DNA from: an uncultured Phycisphaerales bacterium
Lineage (GTDB): Bacteria > Planctomycetota > Phycisphaerae > Sedimentisphaerales > Anaerobacaceae
Assembly (NCBI GenBank): GCA_937927975.1
Contig: CALEZT010000035.1
Coordinates: 1 to 7,282, forward strand
Length of the DNA: 7,282 bases
Direction: 5' to 3'
Shown here: in pieces, positions 1 to 5,462 of the stretch
How the letters are laid out: each line of letters starts with the position of its first letter
How positions within the stretch are numbered: position 1 is the first letter of the stretch
Translations under genes and position numbers: made by a program
Notes under the pieces: model-generated
Databases searched by the model: none
The model's input: the letters and a program-made list of their open reading frames with translations, nothing else
What the model was told of the DNA's origin: nothing

Positions 1-25
1 TCACAGGAATGGGTTCTCGTACACC

Positions 26-64
26 GGGGCCTGTGTCTCCCAAGACACAGGCCCCTTCCTTTTC
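26..64 (+). terminator. Strong rho-independent terminator of a gene left of the window
   Basis: A perfect 13-bp GC-rich stem (26-38 pairing with 43-55) closes a 4-base loop and is followed directly by a pyrimidine-rich, mostly T tract (56-64). The T tract lies only on the right side, so the terminator acts on rightward transcription. No rightward gene end is visible before it, so the terminated gene must end at or before base 1. Confidence 0.8.
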
Positions 65-458
65 GGTTCTTCACGGAATTGGCGGCCGGCTTGGTCCTGC
101 GATGCGTTTATCGCTTTGGGGGCTTCCAGCAGCATGGAAATGGAAGAGCCGGCGTATCGAGAACGAGTCATCGTCCAAGAGCCCGGAGTGAATCGCTCGT
201 TCGACAAGAGTCTGTCCACCGCGGTCTTTCTTGATTCTTATGCTGCTGGCGAAAGGCGGTAAATCTCCTTTGCACGACCGCTTCGAGCGGGCCTTGAACC
301 CCCTGGCGACAGGATAAGCCAGAGATGTGTAGAACAACCAGGGCCGAGCCCTCGAATCAGGATCAGCGAAAGACACACGAATGGACGATGCCTTCCCCGC
401 CGGGCCTCTGCGGCTGTCCCCGCTATTCCGTGAAGAACCCTTTCTTTCGCTGGACCGA
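65..458. other. Gene-poor stretch, no supported gene
   Basis: Open frames exist here on both strands, but their translations are rich in Arg, Ser and Pro, show no recognisable motif, lack good ribosome binding sites, and look like chance frames of GC-rich DNA. No tRNA fold or tandem repeat was seen. The leftward operon ends at 459, so its transcript should terminate here. The only candidate is a weak 5-bp hairpin at 340-352, followed leftward by a modest T-containing tract. It is too weak to call a terminator. Confidence 0.5.
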
Positions 459-1130
459 TTACGCTTCGGGCTCCTGCTTGTTCGTCGGCGGTTCATTCGC
501 CGTCTTGCCGGGCGGCAGTTGCTGCAGTTTCTGGTACAGTTCCCGGCCCACCCAGGCGTCCGTGGCGGCATATTGGATCTGCGCGGGAGTCAGTGTGTCC
601 CTGTCCCAGTTGGAGGTCTGCGAGCTCTTGGATACGCGGAATCCCAACAGCAGCGTAGCCAGTCCGCGAAGGCCATGATGCGTGCAGCCTGCCTTCTTCG
701 CAAGCTCTCCCAGGTCCACGAATCCCGCGGGCGCGAACGAAGCCAGCTTCTTCAATTCGTTCACGTCGCGGTCCCAGGCGACGCCCGCCTTGACGATCCG
801 GGGATCCGCCAGCAGTCCAAGCAAGAGCGGGGACAGACCGCAATGCCGCAATTGAAAGATGTAGGCCGCGTGCTCCCCGACCAGTTGCAGGACCGCAGGC
901 GGGTAGCTCTGTCCCGCTCGGAACGTGGGCCGGGTCTCGGTGTCGAAGCCCAGGACCTTCTCTCTTTCCAGGGCTCGGACCGCCCGTTCGACCTGTTCGG
1001 GTTTGCGGATCAGATGGATCGGTCCCTCGTACTTGCCGATCGGATGCGCGTTGATCTGGTCCTTGGTCATCCGAGGCCGTGCCGCGTTGGACGATGCGTC
1101 AGGTTCCGTGCGTGTATTACGATCTGTCAT
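459..1130 (-). CDS. 3'-5' exonuclease, DEDDy (RNase D/WRN-exonuclease-like) single-domain protein
   Basis: This 223-residue protein is a compact DnaQ-like 3'-5' exonuclease, predicted to remove nucleotides from nucleic-acid 3' ends by two-metal catalysis in the cytoplasm. The DEDDy set is visible: FDTET gives D63 and E65 (Exo I), GVAWDRDVNEL gives D122 (Exo II), and YAATD gives Y187 and D191 (Exo III). There is no HRDC domain, so it is not a full-length RNase D; it fits the stand-alone bacterial exonucleases with an N-terminal 'EIN-LP-FEG-I'-like lead-in, seen here as DQINAHPIGKYEG at 24-36. The open frame continues upstream to 1310, but that part overlaps the peptidase gene in another frame. 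ATG 1130 lies 13 bases after the peptidase stop, which supports translational coupling; its ribosome binding site is weak. M21 is an alternative start. Substrate (RNA or DNA) cannot be told from sequence. The tail after about residue 205 is polar and probably disordered. Confidence 0.85.
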   Translation of the reverse strand: MTDRNTRTEPDASSNAARPRMTKDQINAHPIGKYEGPIHLIRKPEQVERAVRALEREKVLGFDTETRPTFRAGQSYPPAVLQLVGEHAAYIFQLRHCGLSPLLLGLLADPRIVKAGVAWDRDVNELKKLASFAPAGFVDLGELAKKAGCTHHGLRGLATLLLGFRVSKSSQTSNWDRDTLTPAQIQYAATDAWVGRELYQKLQQLPPGKTANEPPTNKQEPEA

Positions 1131-1144
1131 GGTTGCATCCGTTG

Positions 1145-1822
1145 TCAGTTCGACACCAGCAGGCAGGCGTGCTTCATTGGGGACCACGCCGCCTCGAACC
1201 GGGGCCAGGGTATGGCGGCGAAGCCGTGCGCGGGGTCCATGACGAGGACCTGTCCAGAGTCGAATCCTGTCACGACGACGAAGTGGTCCTGACGCGGATT
1301 GAGCGTCCAAGCCCAGGTCCGCCAGGCGGAGCCCAGGAGCGGCGCGCCGTCGAAGAGATACCGGCCGTGCGGCAAACGCACGGCGCAGATCAAGGGCCTG
1401 CCTTTGCCGATCTGTTCCCCGACTTTGGCGCGGGGCTCGGCAGCCATGGAGATGATGTAGGCCTTGAGTCCCTCAGCCTGGGCGATGGCCTGGAGCTCCA
1501 GAAGCAAGTACGGACGAGGCTCCGGCGTCGGATACTCTTCGAGGATCTGTTCTTCCGAAAGCTCGACGTCCCAGTACGTCAAGACGCTCGACAGGCAGGC
1601 GGGGCCGCAGGTGTAGTTGCGGCTCTGCCGGGCGACCGCCACGGTGCAATACGTGAAGTCTCCATAGCGGCGCTGGAACGAGGGATCGGTGGTGCTTGTC
1701 GGCAGCGAACCGCAGCCCTGCACGAGGATGCAGGCCGTAAGCCAGAACGGCAGGGACGGCCGCCGCAGGCTGCAAGCCCACTTGCGCGTAAGACCGGAAG
1801 TCGGCACAACGGGCTTGGCCAT
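1145..1822 (-). CDS. C39-like cysteine peptidase lipoprotein (PA2778-like)
   Basis: This 225-residue protein is predicted to be a papain-fold peptidase of the C39/C39_2 type, anchored as a lipoprotein outside the cytoplasmic membrane. A basic N-terminus and a hydrophobic stretch (residues 24-35) lead to a lipobox-like LVQGC with C37 as the lipidated cysteine. Gln at -2 is atypical. The catalytic set is visible: Q66 (oxyanion), C72 in NYTCGPAC, H180 in RQDHFVVVTGFD, and D196 in VMDPAHG. Unlike C39 domains of bacteriocin exporters, it has no ABC transporter portion. It most resembles PA2778-type cysteine peptidases, although the TPR-like extension expected in PA2778 is missing. The adjacent small membrane protein (1866-2105) supports this reading. 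The frame is open up to 1894, but that start would overlap the preceding gene; ATG 1822 leaves a 43-base gap and fits a lipoprotein signal better. The natural substrate is unknown. Confidence 0.8.
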   Translation of the reverse strand: MAKPVVPTSGLTRKWACSLRRPSLPFWLTACILVQGCGSLPTSTTDPSFQRRYGDFTYCTVAVARQSRNYTCGPACLSSVLTYWDVELSEEQILEEYPTPEPRPYLLLELQAIAQAEGLKAYIISMAAEPRAKVGEQIGKGRPLICAVRLPHGRYLFDGAPLLGSAWRTWAWTLNPRQDHFVVVTGFDSGQVLVMDPAHGFAAIPWPRFEAAWSPMKHACLLVSN

Positions 1823-1865
1823 GGGCGTTGCGTCTCTTGCCCCCTTGAGAAGCACGGGCGGCCGA

Positions 1866-2105
1866 TCAGAGGTTGCCGGTGAAATACAGGACAAGGAACA
1901 CCACTCCGACGACGGCCAGGACGAGAATCACCCCATCGCCGGCGGCGACGGCAGCAAGTTCATCGGCGTCCTGGGCCTGTTGGGCGGCGAAATCGGCGTC
2001 CTCGGCGGGGGTCAACGGCTCTCTCGACACGCTCCCGGCAAACGCAGGCGTTGCCATGGACCAGATGACGCAGGCGAGCAGAAAACAAGGGATCATCCGT
2101 GACAT
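1866..2105 (-). CDS. Small exported single-pass membrane protein, PA2779-like
   Basis: This 79-residue protein has a clear signal peptide (1-23, ending PAFA before G24), a short acidic, Ala/Gln-rich segment (about 28-55) and a C-terminal membrane helix (58-76) with almost nothing after it. A good ribosome binding site, AAGGAG (2113-2118), sits 7 bases from the ATG, so it is very likely translated. It is first in a leftward set with the C39-like peptidase and the exonuclease. Signal peptide plus C-terminal helix, next to a C39-like lipoprotein, matches the PA2779/PA2778 arrangement. PA2779 proteins as I recall them are longer, with a helical middle that is largely absent here. Assignment to that family is therefore an inference from architecture and context. 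It may be the partner or substrate of the peptidase. Confidence 0.7.
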   Translation of the reverse strand: MSRMIPCFLLACVIWSMATPAFAGSVSREPLTPAEDADFAAQQAQDADELAAVAAGDGVILVLAVVGVVFLVLYFTGNL

Positions 2106-2112
2106 ATCTTGG

Positions 2113-2118
2113 CTCCTT
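2113..2118 (-). promoter_or_regulatory. Ribosome binding site of the small membrane protein
   Basis: AAGGAG on the minus strand lies 7 bases upstream of the ATG at 2105. This fixes the start of the 79-residue gene and is the strongest Shine-Dalgarno in the three-gene leftward set; the two downstream genes have poor sites, which fits translation coupled to this leader gene. Confidence 0.75.
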
Positions 2119-2180
2119 ATCCTGCCATGCTAGACAACCTGCCGGCGGCCAGCCTTCGGGCCGCGGACCTTTCGAGCGAC

Positions 2181-2209
2181 ACGATAGTGCGAGGCCGCGA
2201 CGATTTCAA
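2181..2209 (-). promoter_or_regulatory. Candidate sigma70-type promoter for the leftward three-gene set
   Basis: On the minus strand, TTGAAA (2209-2204, 5 of 6 to the -35 consensus) is separated by exactly 17 bases from TATCGT (2186-2181, 4 of 6 to the -10 consensus). Transcription would begin about 70 bases before the ATG of the 79-residue gene. It lies in the 121-base gap after rlmN, where no strong terminator was found, so read-through from rlmN may also contribute. Identified by eye only. Confidence 0.4.
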
Positions 2210-2226
2210 GCGCGGATTGCATGGAT

Positions 2227-3354
2227 TCAGGCGGATTCTTCCGCTCTCCGACGAGGTTCGTATCCAGCTTGCAGTTGGCCGCAGGCGGCCTTGATGCCCC
2301 GGCCCATGCGGAAGCGAATCGTGGTCTCGACGCCCGCTTCCTTCAGGACCTCCGCGAACTTCTGGATTCGGTCCCGGCTGCTGCCGGTGAACTCGCAGCC
2401 GGAGAACGGGTTGTGCTCGATGAGGTTCACGTTGTACATCAGGTTGCGAAGAAGCTTGACCAGGAGCTTCGCGTGGTTGATCGTGTCGTTGACCTTGTCG
2501 ATCATGACGTATTCGAACGTCACGCGCTGGCCCGTCTCGGCCTGGTAGTCCCGCACGGCGTTGAGCAACTCGGAGATCGGGTGCTTGCGGTTGATCGGCA
2601 TGAGCCGGTCGCGCAAGGGGTCGGACGGTGCGCTCAGGGAGATCGCCAGTCGCGGCCGGATCTCCTCTTTGGCGAGTTGGCGGATCGCAGGCGCCACGCC
2701 GGAGGTGCTGACCGTGATGTGCCGGATGCCGATGTTGCGGCCGGACGAGTGGTTCAGGATCCGGATGGACCGCAGCACCGCGTCGTAGTTCTGAAACGGC
2801 TCGCCCATACCCATGTAGACGAGGTTGGTGATCCGAGGCTGGGCCTCGGAAGTTTCAAGTTTGAAGTCTGAAGTTTGAAGTGGGGAGTCCGTCTCACTTG
2901 ACACTTGACACTTCACACTTGAAACTTCGACCGCATAGACCTGGTCGACGATTTCTCCTGCGGTGAGATTCCTGCGGAACTGGATCTCGCCGGTGGCGCA
3001 GAAGGCGCAGCCCATCGGGCAGCCCACCTGCGTCGAGACGCACAGCGTCAGGCGGTCTTCGTCGGGCAAGAGCACCGACTCGATCCGCTCGCCGTCGGCC
3101 AGTTCGAAGAGGTACTTGGCCGAGCCGTCGGGATCGCGAAGGCAATCGACGACCTTGACTCGCGAAATGACATAGCTCTGCTCGGCAAGCTGGGTGCGGA
3201 AGGCCTTGCTCAAGGTGGTGAGCGCCGCCAGGTCGTGGCCGTTCTGGGCGTGGATGAACCTGAACAGATAGCCGGCCAGGTACTTCTTCTGCCCCAGTCC
3301 GACGACGATCCGCTCGAGCTCTTCCAGCGTTTTGTCTTTCAGGTCCTTGTTCAT
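2227..3354 (-). CDS. rlmN: Dual-specificity 23S rRNA/tRNA adenine C2-methyltransferase RlmN (radical SAM)
   Basis: This 375-residue protein is predicted to methylate C2 of A2503 in 23S rRNA, and in many bacteria A37 of some tRNAs, using radical SAM chemistry and a methyl-cysteine intermediate in the cytoplasm. The 4Fe-4S motif is CPMGCAFC with C112, C116 and C119. MGMGEP (181-186) is the SAM-binding motif, and RGIKAACGQL (352-361) carries the predicted methyl-accepting C358. The N-terminal helical part (about 8-60) matches the family accessory domain. The family includes Cfr, but length and context favour RlmN. Residues 143-169 are an extra segment encoded by an inverted repeat (2849-2928) lodged in frame between EIVDQVY and ITNLVYMGMGEP; all catalytic motifs remain intact, so the enzyme is probably active. 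The ATG at 3354 has no well-spaced ribosome binding site (GGGAAG abuts it), and a -10-like TAGAAT lies 6 bases upstream, suggesting a leaderless transcript. The family N-terminus agrees with this start. Confidence 0.95.
   Translation of the reverse strand: MNKDLKDKTLEELERIVVGLGQKKYLAGYLFRFIHAQNGHDLAALTTLSKAFRTQLAEQSYVISRVKVVDCLRDPDGSAKYLFELADGERIESVLLPDEDRLTLCVSTQVGCPMGCAFCATGEIQFRRNLTAGEIVDQVYAVEVSSVKCQVSSETDSPLQTSDFKLETSEAQPRITNLVYMGMGEPFQNYDAVLRSIRILNHSSGRNIGIRHITVSTSGVAPAIRQLAKEEIRPRLAISLSAPSDPLRDRLMPINRKHPISELLNAVRDYQAETGQRVTFEYVMIDKVNDTINHAKLLVKLLRNLMYNVNLIEHNPFSGCEFTGSSRDRIQKFAEVLKEAGVETTIRFRMGRGIKAACGQLQAGYEPRRRAEESA
2849..2928. repeat. 80-base imperfect inverted repeat inserted in frame within rlmN
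   Basis: Two 33-base arms (2849-2881 and 2896-2928) are inverted copies matching at 28 of 33 positions, including an unbroken 12 bases at the outer ends, around a 14-base loop. Each arm is built from heptads of the type TTGAAGT/GTGAAGT. The local AT content is well above the surrounding gene. It encodes the low-complexity Ser/Thr/Lys-rich residues 143-169 of RlmN. Repeats of this look are, to my knowledge, dispersed in some planctomycete genomes; copy number here cannot be tested from one window. Confidence 0.85.
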
Positions 3355-3360
3355 CTTCCC

Positions 3361-3366
3361 ATTCTA
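3361..3366 (-). promoter_or_regulatory. -10-like element placed for a leaderless rlmN transcript
   Basis: On the minus strand TAGAAT, preceded by TGG (extended -10 form), lies exactly 6 bases before the rlmN ATG, so transcription would begin at or next to the start codon. No convincing -35 hexamer was seen 16-18 bases further upstream. The alternative is that rlmN is read from the upstream MotA-like gene, whose stop is 94 bases away. Confidence 0.35.
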
Positions 3367-3448
3367 CCACAGCGGCGCGTTCGTTTCTGCAAAGGCGTTC
3401 TCTCTTGCGCAGGGGCGCTGAGACGGACCGGATTCGAAGGGTCTTCTC

Positions 3449-3871
3449 TCAACGGCTCTTGCCGATCAGGTCGAGCTTCTCCTCTTTGGCCCATTTGTAG
3501 CCGTGCGCGCCGAGGTAGGACAGAAGCTTGTAATGGAACGTCAGGAAGGTGTCCTGGCTGAGGATGGAGGCCATCGCTTCGGTGATGATGACCCGACGGA
3601 GCAGCTCTTTTCCGATACAGTTGTCCACGAGGATGCGGCGTTCCTGGATCTCGCGGAAAAGCTGGGGCGCCACTTTGTCGATCCCCATTTGGATGCTGGT
3701 CGCCAGGAACTCGTCGTCGACGTGCTTGAGCTCTTCTTCGAGGGCCAGGAAGCCCTCCTGGCGGATGATCGACGCGTACTTGCGAAGCTTGATAATCAGC
3801 TCGAAGCACTCCCTTTTGTCCTCGATGCTGCACTGGATGCGTTCGGCAAATCGCCAATCGTAATAGAGCAT
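3449..3871 (-). CDS. Soluble protein resembling the cytoplasmic domain of flagellar stator MotA
   Basis: This 140-residue protein has no membrane segment or signal peptide. ATG 3871 is chosen because AAGGAG (3878-3883) lies 6 bases upstream; the open frame continues to 4348 but runs through intergenic repeats. Residues 25-80 resemble the MotA loop between membrane helices 2 and 3: the stretch IRQEGFLALEEEL, followed by DDEFL and a helix ending in REIQERR. R37 and E45 have the same 8-residue spacing as R90 and E98 of E. coli MotA, which contact FliG. Residues 91-122 (RRVIITEAMASIL...KLLSYL) resemble the MotA C-terminal tail, whose usual form is EGVLSI followed by KLLSYL. The part between them in MotA, with helices 3 and 4, is absent, as are helices 1 and 2. 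The comparison relies on remembered MotA sequences, not an alignment. It may be a FliG-binding or motor-regulating protein; an unrelated helical protein remains possible. No flagellar gene is next to it. Next downstream is rlmN after 94 bases. Confidence 0.75.
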   Translation of the reverse strand: MLYYDWRFAERIQCSIEDKRECFELIIKLRKYASIIRQEGFLALEEELKHVDDEFLATSIQMGIDKVAPQLFREIQERRILVDNCIGKELLRRVIITEAMASILSQDTFLTFHYKLLSYLGAHGYKWAKEEKLDLIGKSR

Positions 3872-4044
3872 GACCTTCTCCTTCGTTTTCGTTCCTGTCC
3901 GCCGGGCGTTCCCATCGAATCCCTGCTCACGGGCCCCCAGGCGAGATGACCATCGTCGGGCGGACATGATACCGCCAAGAGGCGGACCTCGCAAGCTGTC
4001 ACCGAAAGGGGTGAGACGTGGGCGTCTGTAAGAAGGAATGGGCT

Positions 4045-4130
4045 CTGTCATTCCTGCACCAAGCAGGAATCCAGAACTGTGGGATTGTGAAACCTCCCGG
4101 GATGTGGATTCCGGCGTTGCACGCCGGGCA
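4045..4130. repeat. REP-like composite element, two hairpins in inverted orientation
   Basis: The left hairpin (4050-4057 with 4063-4070) has a perfect 8-bp stem and 5-base loop; the right hairpin (4111-4117 with 4121-4127) has a perfect 7-bp stem and 3-base loop. Both are flanked on the inner side by the same octamer in opposite orientation: GGAATCCA at 4066-4073 and TGGATTCC at 4105-4112. This matches the general GTCATTCC...GGAATCCAG / CTGGATTCC...GGAATGAC pair found in many bacterial genomes and is organised like a bacterial interspersed mosaic element. It carries no gene. Confidence 0.7.
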
Positions 4131-4132
4131 TT

Positions 4133-4228
4133 TGTCATGCTGAGCGAAGTGAAGCATCTGGCCTTCGGATGCAACGAATGCACGCCCGCATTCTGTGCCC
4201 AGATCCTTCGCTGCCGCTCAGGATGACA
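4133..4228. repeat. Inverted-repeat element with TGTCAT...TGAGCG arms
   Basis: Outer arms 4133-4161 and 4199-4228 are imperfect inverted copies: both begin TGTCAT, continue CTGAGCG and end ATCTGG when read inward, with a few mismatches and one base of length difference. In the middle a second hairpin pairs GAATGC (4176-4181) with GCATTC (4188-4193). Repeats of the TGTCATCCTGAGCG...GAAGGATCTGG type are familiar from many environmental bacterial genomes as non-coding dispersed elements. It starts two bases after the previous element. Confidence 0.75.
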
Positions 4229-4295
4229 GAGTGGACGCCCCCACGCCCCACGAAATCTAGTCGCACACCCTCGTCGGCGATCGCGAGGTTCGCAA

Positions 4296-4324
4296 TGGCC
4301 AGACGCGAGTCCATCTGGTAGCAT
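4296..4324 (+). promoter_or_regulatory. Possible promoter of the glycosidase gene
   Basis: TAGCAT (4319-4324) is preceded by TGG, giving an extended -10 form, and TGGCCA (4296-4301) lies 17 bases upstream as a 4-of-6 match to the -35 consensus. The leader would be about 70 bases. A weak match found by eye; other sites within or before the repeats cannot be excluded. Confidence 0.25.
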
Positions 4325-4401
4325 GTCCCACAGCCAGGCCCCGAGCAAGGCCAGAGGGATTCAGGCAGGGCCGACCGAGAACCAACATGATGAGGGCTGA
4401 G

Positions 4402-5409
4402 ATGATGAACCGACGCGAAGCGTTGAAAGCAGGTTGCGGCGTCGCGCTGACGGCGACAGGATGGAGTTCGCTTTCCTGGGCCGGCGAGCCGACGGCGAGC
4501 GCGCCCAGGATGTCCGACTCGATGAAGAACCTGGACAAGGCCGTCCGGCTGCTGTTCGACGAGTACGTCCGAGATCCCTCGATCTGCCTGGCGGCCGACG
4601 GCAACTACTATCTCACCGGCACGACGTCGGGCCAGAACTGCATCCGCCTGTGGAAATCGAAGGACCTGGTCCAGTGGGACAAGCTGGATTTCGAGTGGCG
4701 CTACGGCGAGAGCCCCTGGCATCAGAACTACAAGGCCAAGGGCTGCCCGCTCTGGGCGCCGGAGGTGCACTACAAGAAAGGCACGTTCTGGCTGACGTAC
4801 AGCATGCCCACCTACACAGGCGAGTTCAAGGACTCCGGCTCGGGACTTCTGCGGAGCACGACCGGCAAGGCCGAGGGGCCCTACGTGGACGTCTCGCCCA
4901 ACGAGCGGTTGGGCGACGAAATCGACGCGTCGCTCTTCGAGGACGACGACGGCACGGTCTACTTCGTCTGGCATTGCGGCAAGATCCGAAAGATGAAGCC
5001 CGACATGAGCGGGCCCGCCGAGCCAGGACGAAAACTCACAATCTCCGTGCCCGACCCCGACCCGACCCACCACTCGGGTCTGTGCCCCAAGATCCACGGC
5101 GAGAACTCCTTCGACCACATCGGCTACGAAGGCGTGTTCCTCCTGAAGATCGGCGACACGTACGTTCTGACCGCCTCCGACCATTGGGACGGCAAGTACA
5201 CCTGCTGGGTCGCGACGAGCAAGAGCCTCTACGGCCCCTACAGCGCCCGCCACCCCGCCATCCCGCATGGCGGACACAACATGTTCTTCAAGGACAAGGC
5301 GGGCCAATGGTGGTCGACGATCTTCAACGGCCCGGTGAACGAGAAGCCCGCGATCCTGCCGGTGACGATCGGCGCGAACGGCCAGATCGCCCTGCGGGAA
5401 GTGAAATGA
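4402..5409 (+). CDS. Tat-exported glycoside hydrolase, GH43-like five-bladed beta-propeller
   Basis: This 335-residue protein is predicted to be an inverting glycosidase of the GH43 fold, acting outside the cytoplasm on arabinose-, xylose- or galactose-type glycans. It begins with a Tat-like signal: NRREALK followed by a hydrophobic stretch, ending near residue 28. The three GH43 acids are placed as expected: D58 in YVRDPSI (base), D175 in DEIDASLFEDDDG (pKa modulator) and E243 in YEGVFLLK (acid). GGHNMFF (290-296) matches the conserved His region. The repeated 'DGNYYLTGT', 'KGTFWLTYS', 'DGTVYFVWH', 'GDTYVLTAS' and 'AGQWWSTIF' strands mark five blades. No extra binding domain follows. ATG codons occur at 4387, 4390, 4402 and 4405; GAGGG (4392-4396) is 5-8 bases from the last two, and the Tat motif also favours them. 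The substrate cannot be assigned. The next gene follows in 53 bases. Confidence 0.88.
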   Translation: MMNRREALKAGCGVALTATGWSSLSWAGEPTASAPRMSDSMKNLDKAVRLLFDEYVRDPSICLAADGNYYLTGTTSGQNCIRLWKSKDLVQWDKLDFEWRYGESPWHQNYKAKGCPLWAPEVHYKKGTFWLTYSMPTYTGEFKDSGSGLLRSTTGKAEGPYVDVSPNERLGDEIDASLFEDDDGTVYFVWHCGKIRKMKPDMSGPAEPGRKLTISVPDPDPTHHSGLCPKIHGENSFDHIGYEGVFLLKIGDTYVLTASDHWDGKYTCWVATSKSLYGPYSARHPAIPHGGHNMFFKDKAGQWWSTIFNGPVNEKPAILPVTIGANGQIALREVK

Positions 5410-5462
5410 AACGAGAGATGATGCGGAAACGACACGAGAGATTTGCTTGAGAGGAATGCCCG

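Larger units (their letters stand above)
3872..4401. other. Divergent intergenic spacer with two REP-like elements
   Basis: This spacer separates the leftward MotA-like gene from the rightward glycosidase, so it must hold promoters for both directions. It contains the ribosome binding site of the MotA-like gene (3878-3883), two adjacent inverted-repeat elements (4045-4130 and 4133-4228) and a possible promoter for the glycosidase near 4296-4324. Long open frames crossing it on both strands translate the repeats and show no domain, so no gene is called. A small hairpin, CCGCC/GGCGG, near 3970-3985 has no T tract. Confidence 0.6.

Noticed and set aside
71..571. Leftward open frame of 166 codons spanning the left gene-poor stretch
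   Set aside because: It overlaps the 3' end of the exonuclease in another frame, is Arg/Ser-rich, and has no ribosome binding site or recognisable domain. A decayed gene cannot be excluded but is not supported.
381..1292. Rightward open frame of 303 codons opposite the exonuclease
   Set aside because: Its translation is Arg/Gln-rich and motif-free, whereas the opposite strand encodes the complete DEDDy motif set; it is an antisense shadow.
2130..2170. GC-rich hairpin (GCGGCC/GGCCGC) behind rlmN as a terminator
   Set aside because: Only 6 bp with an 8-base loop and no T tract in the direction of transcription.
4257..4325. Leftward translation with a repeated LAIAN/LAIAD pattern, as if from a decayed gene
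   Set aside because: The pattern comes from a short imperfect repeat in the DNA; it lacks a start, a domain and adequate length.
3872..4348. N-terminal extension of the MotA-like gene by 159 codons
   Set aside because: The extra sequence translates the REP-like elements and spacer, and a well-placed AAGGAG precedes ATG 3871.
5411..5442. Nine-base direct repeat ACGAGAGAT at 5411-5419 and 5434-5442 between the last two genes
   Set aside because: Too short and too common a composition to claim as an operator or attachment site; probably chance.
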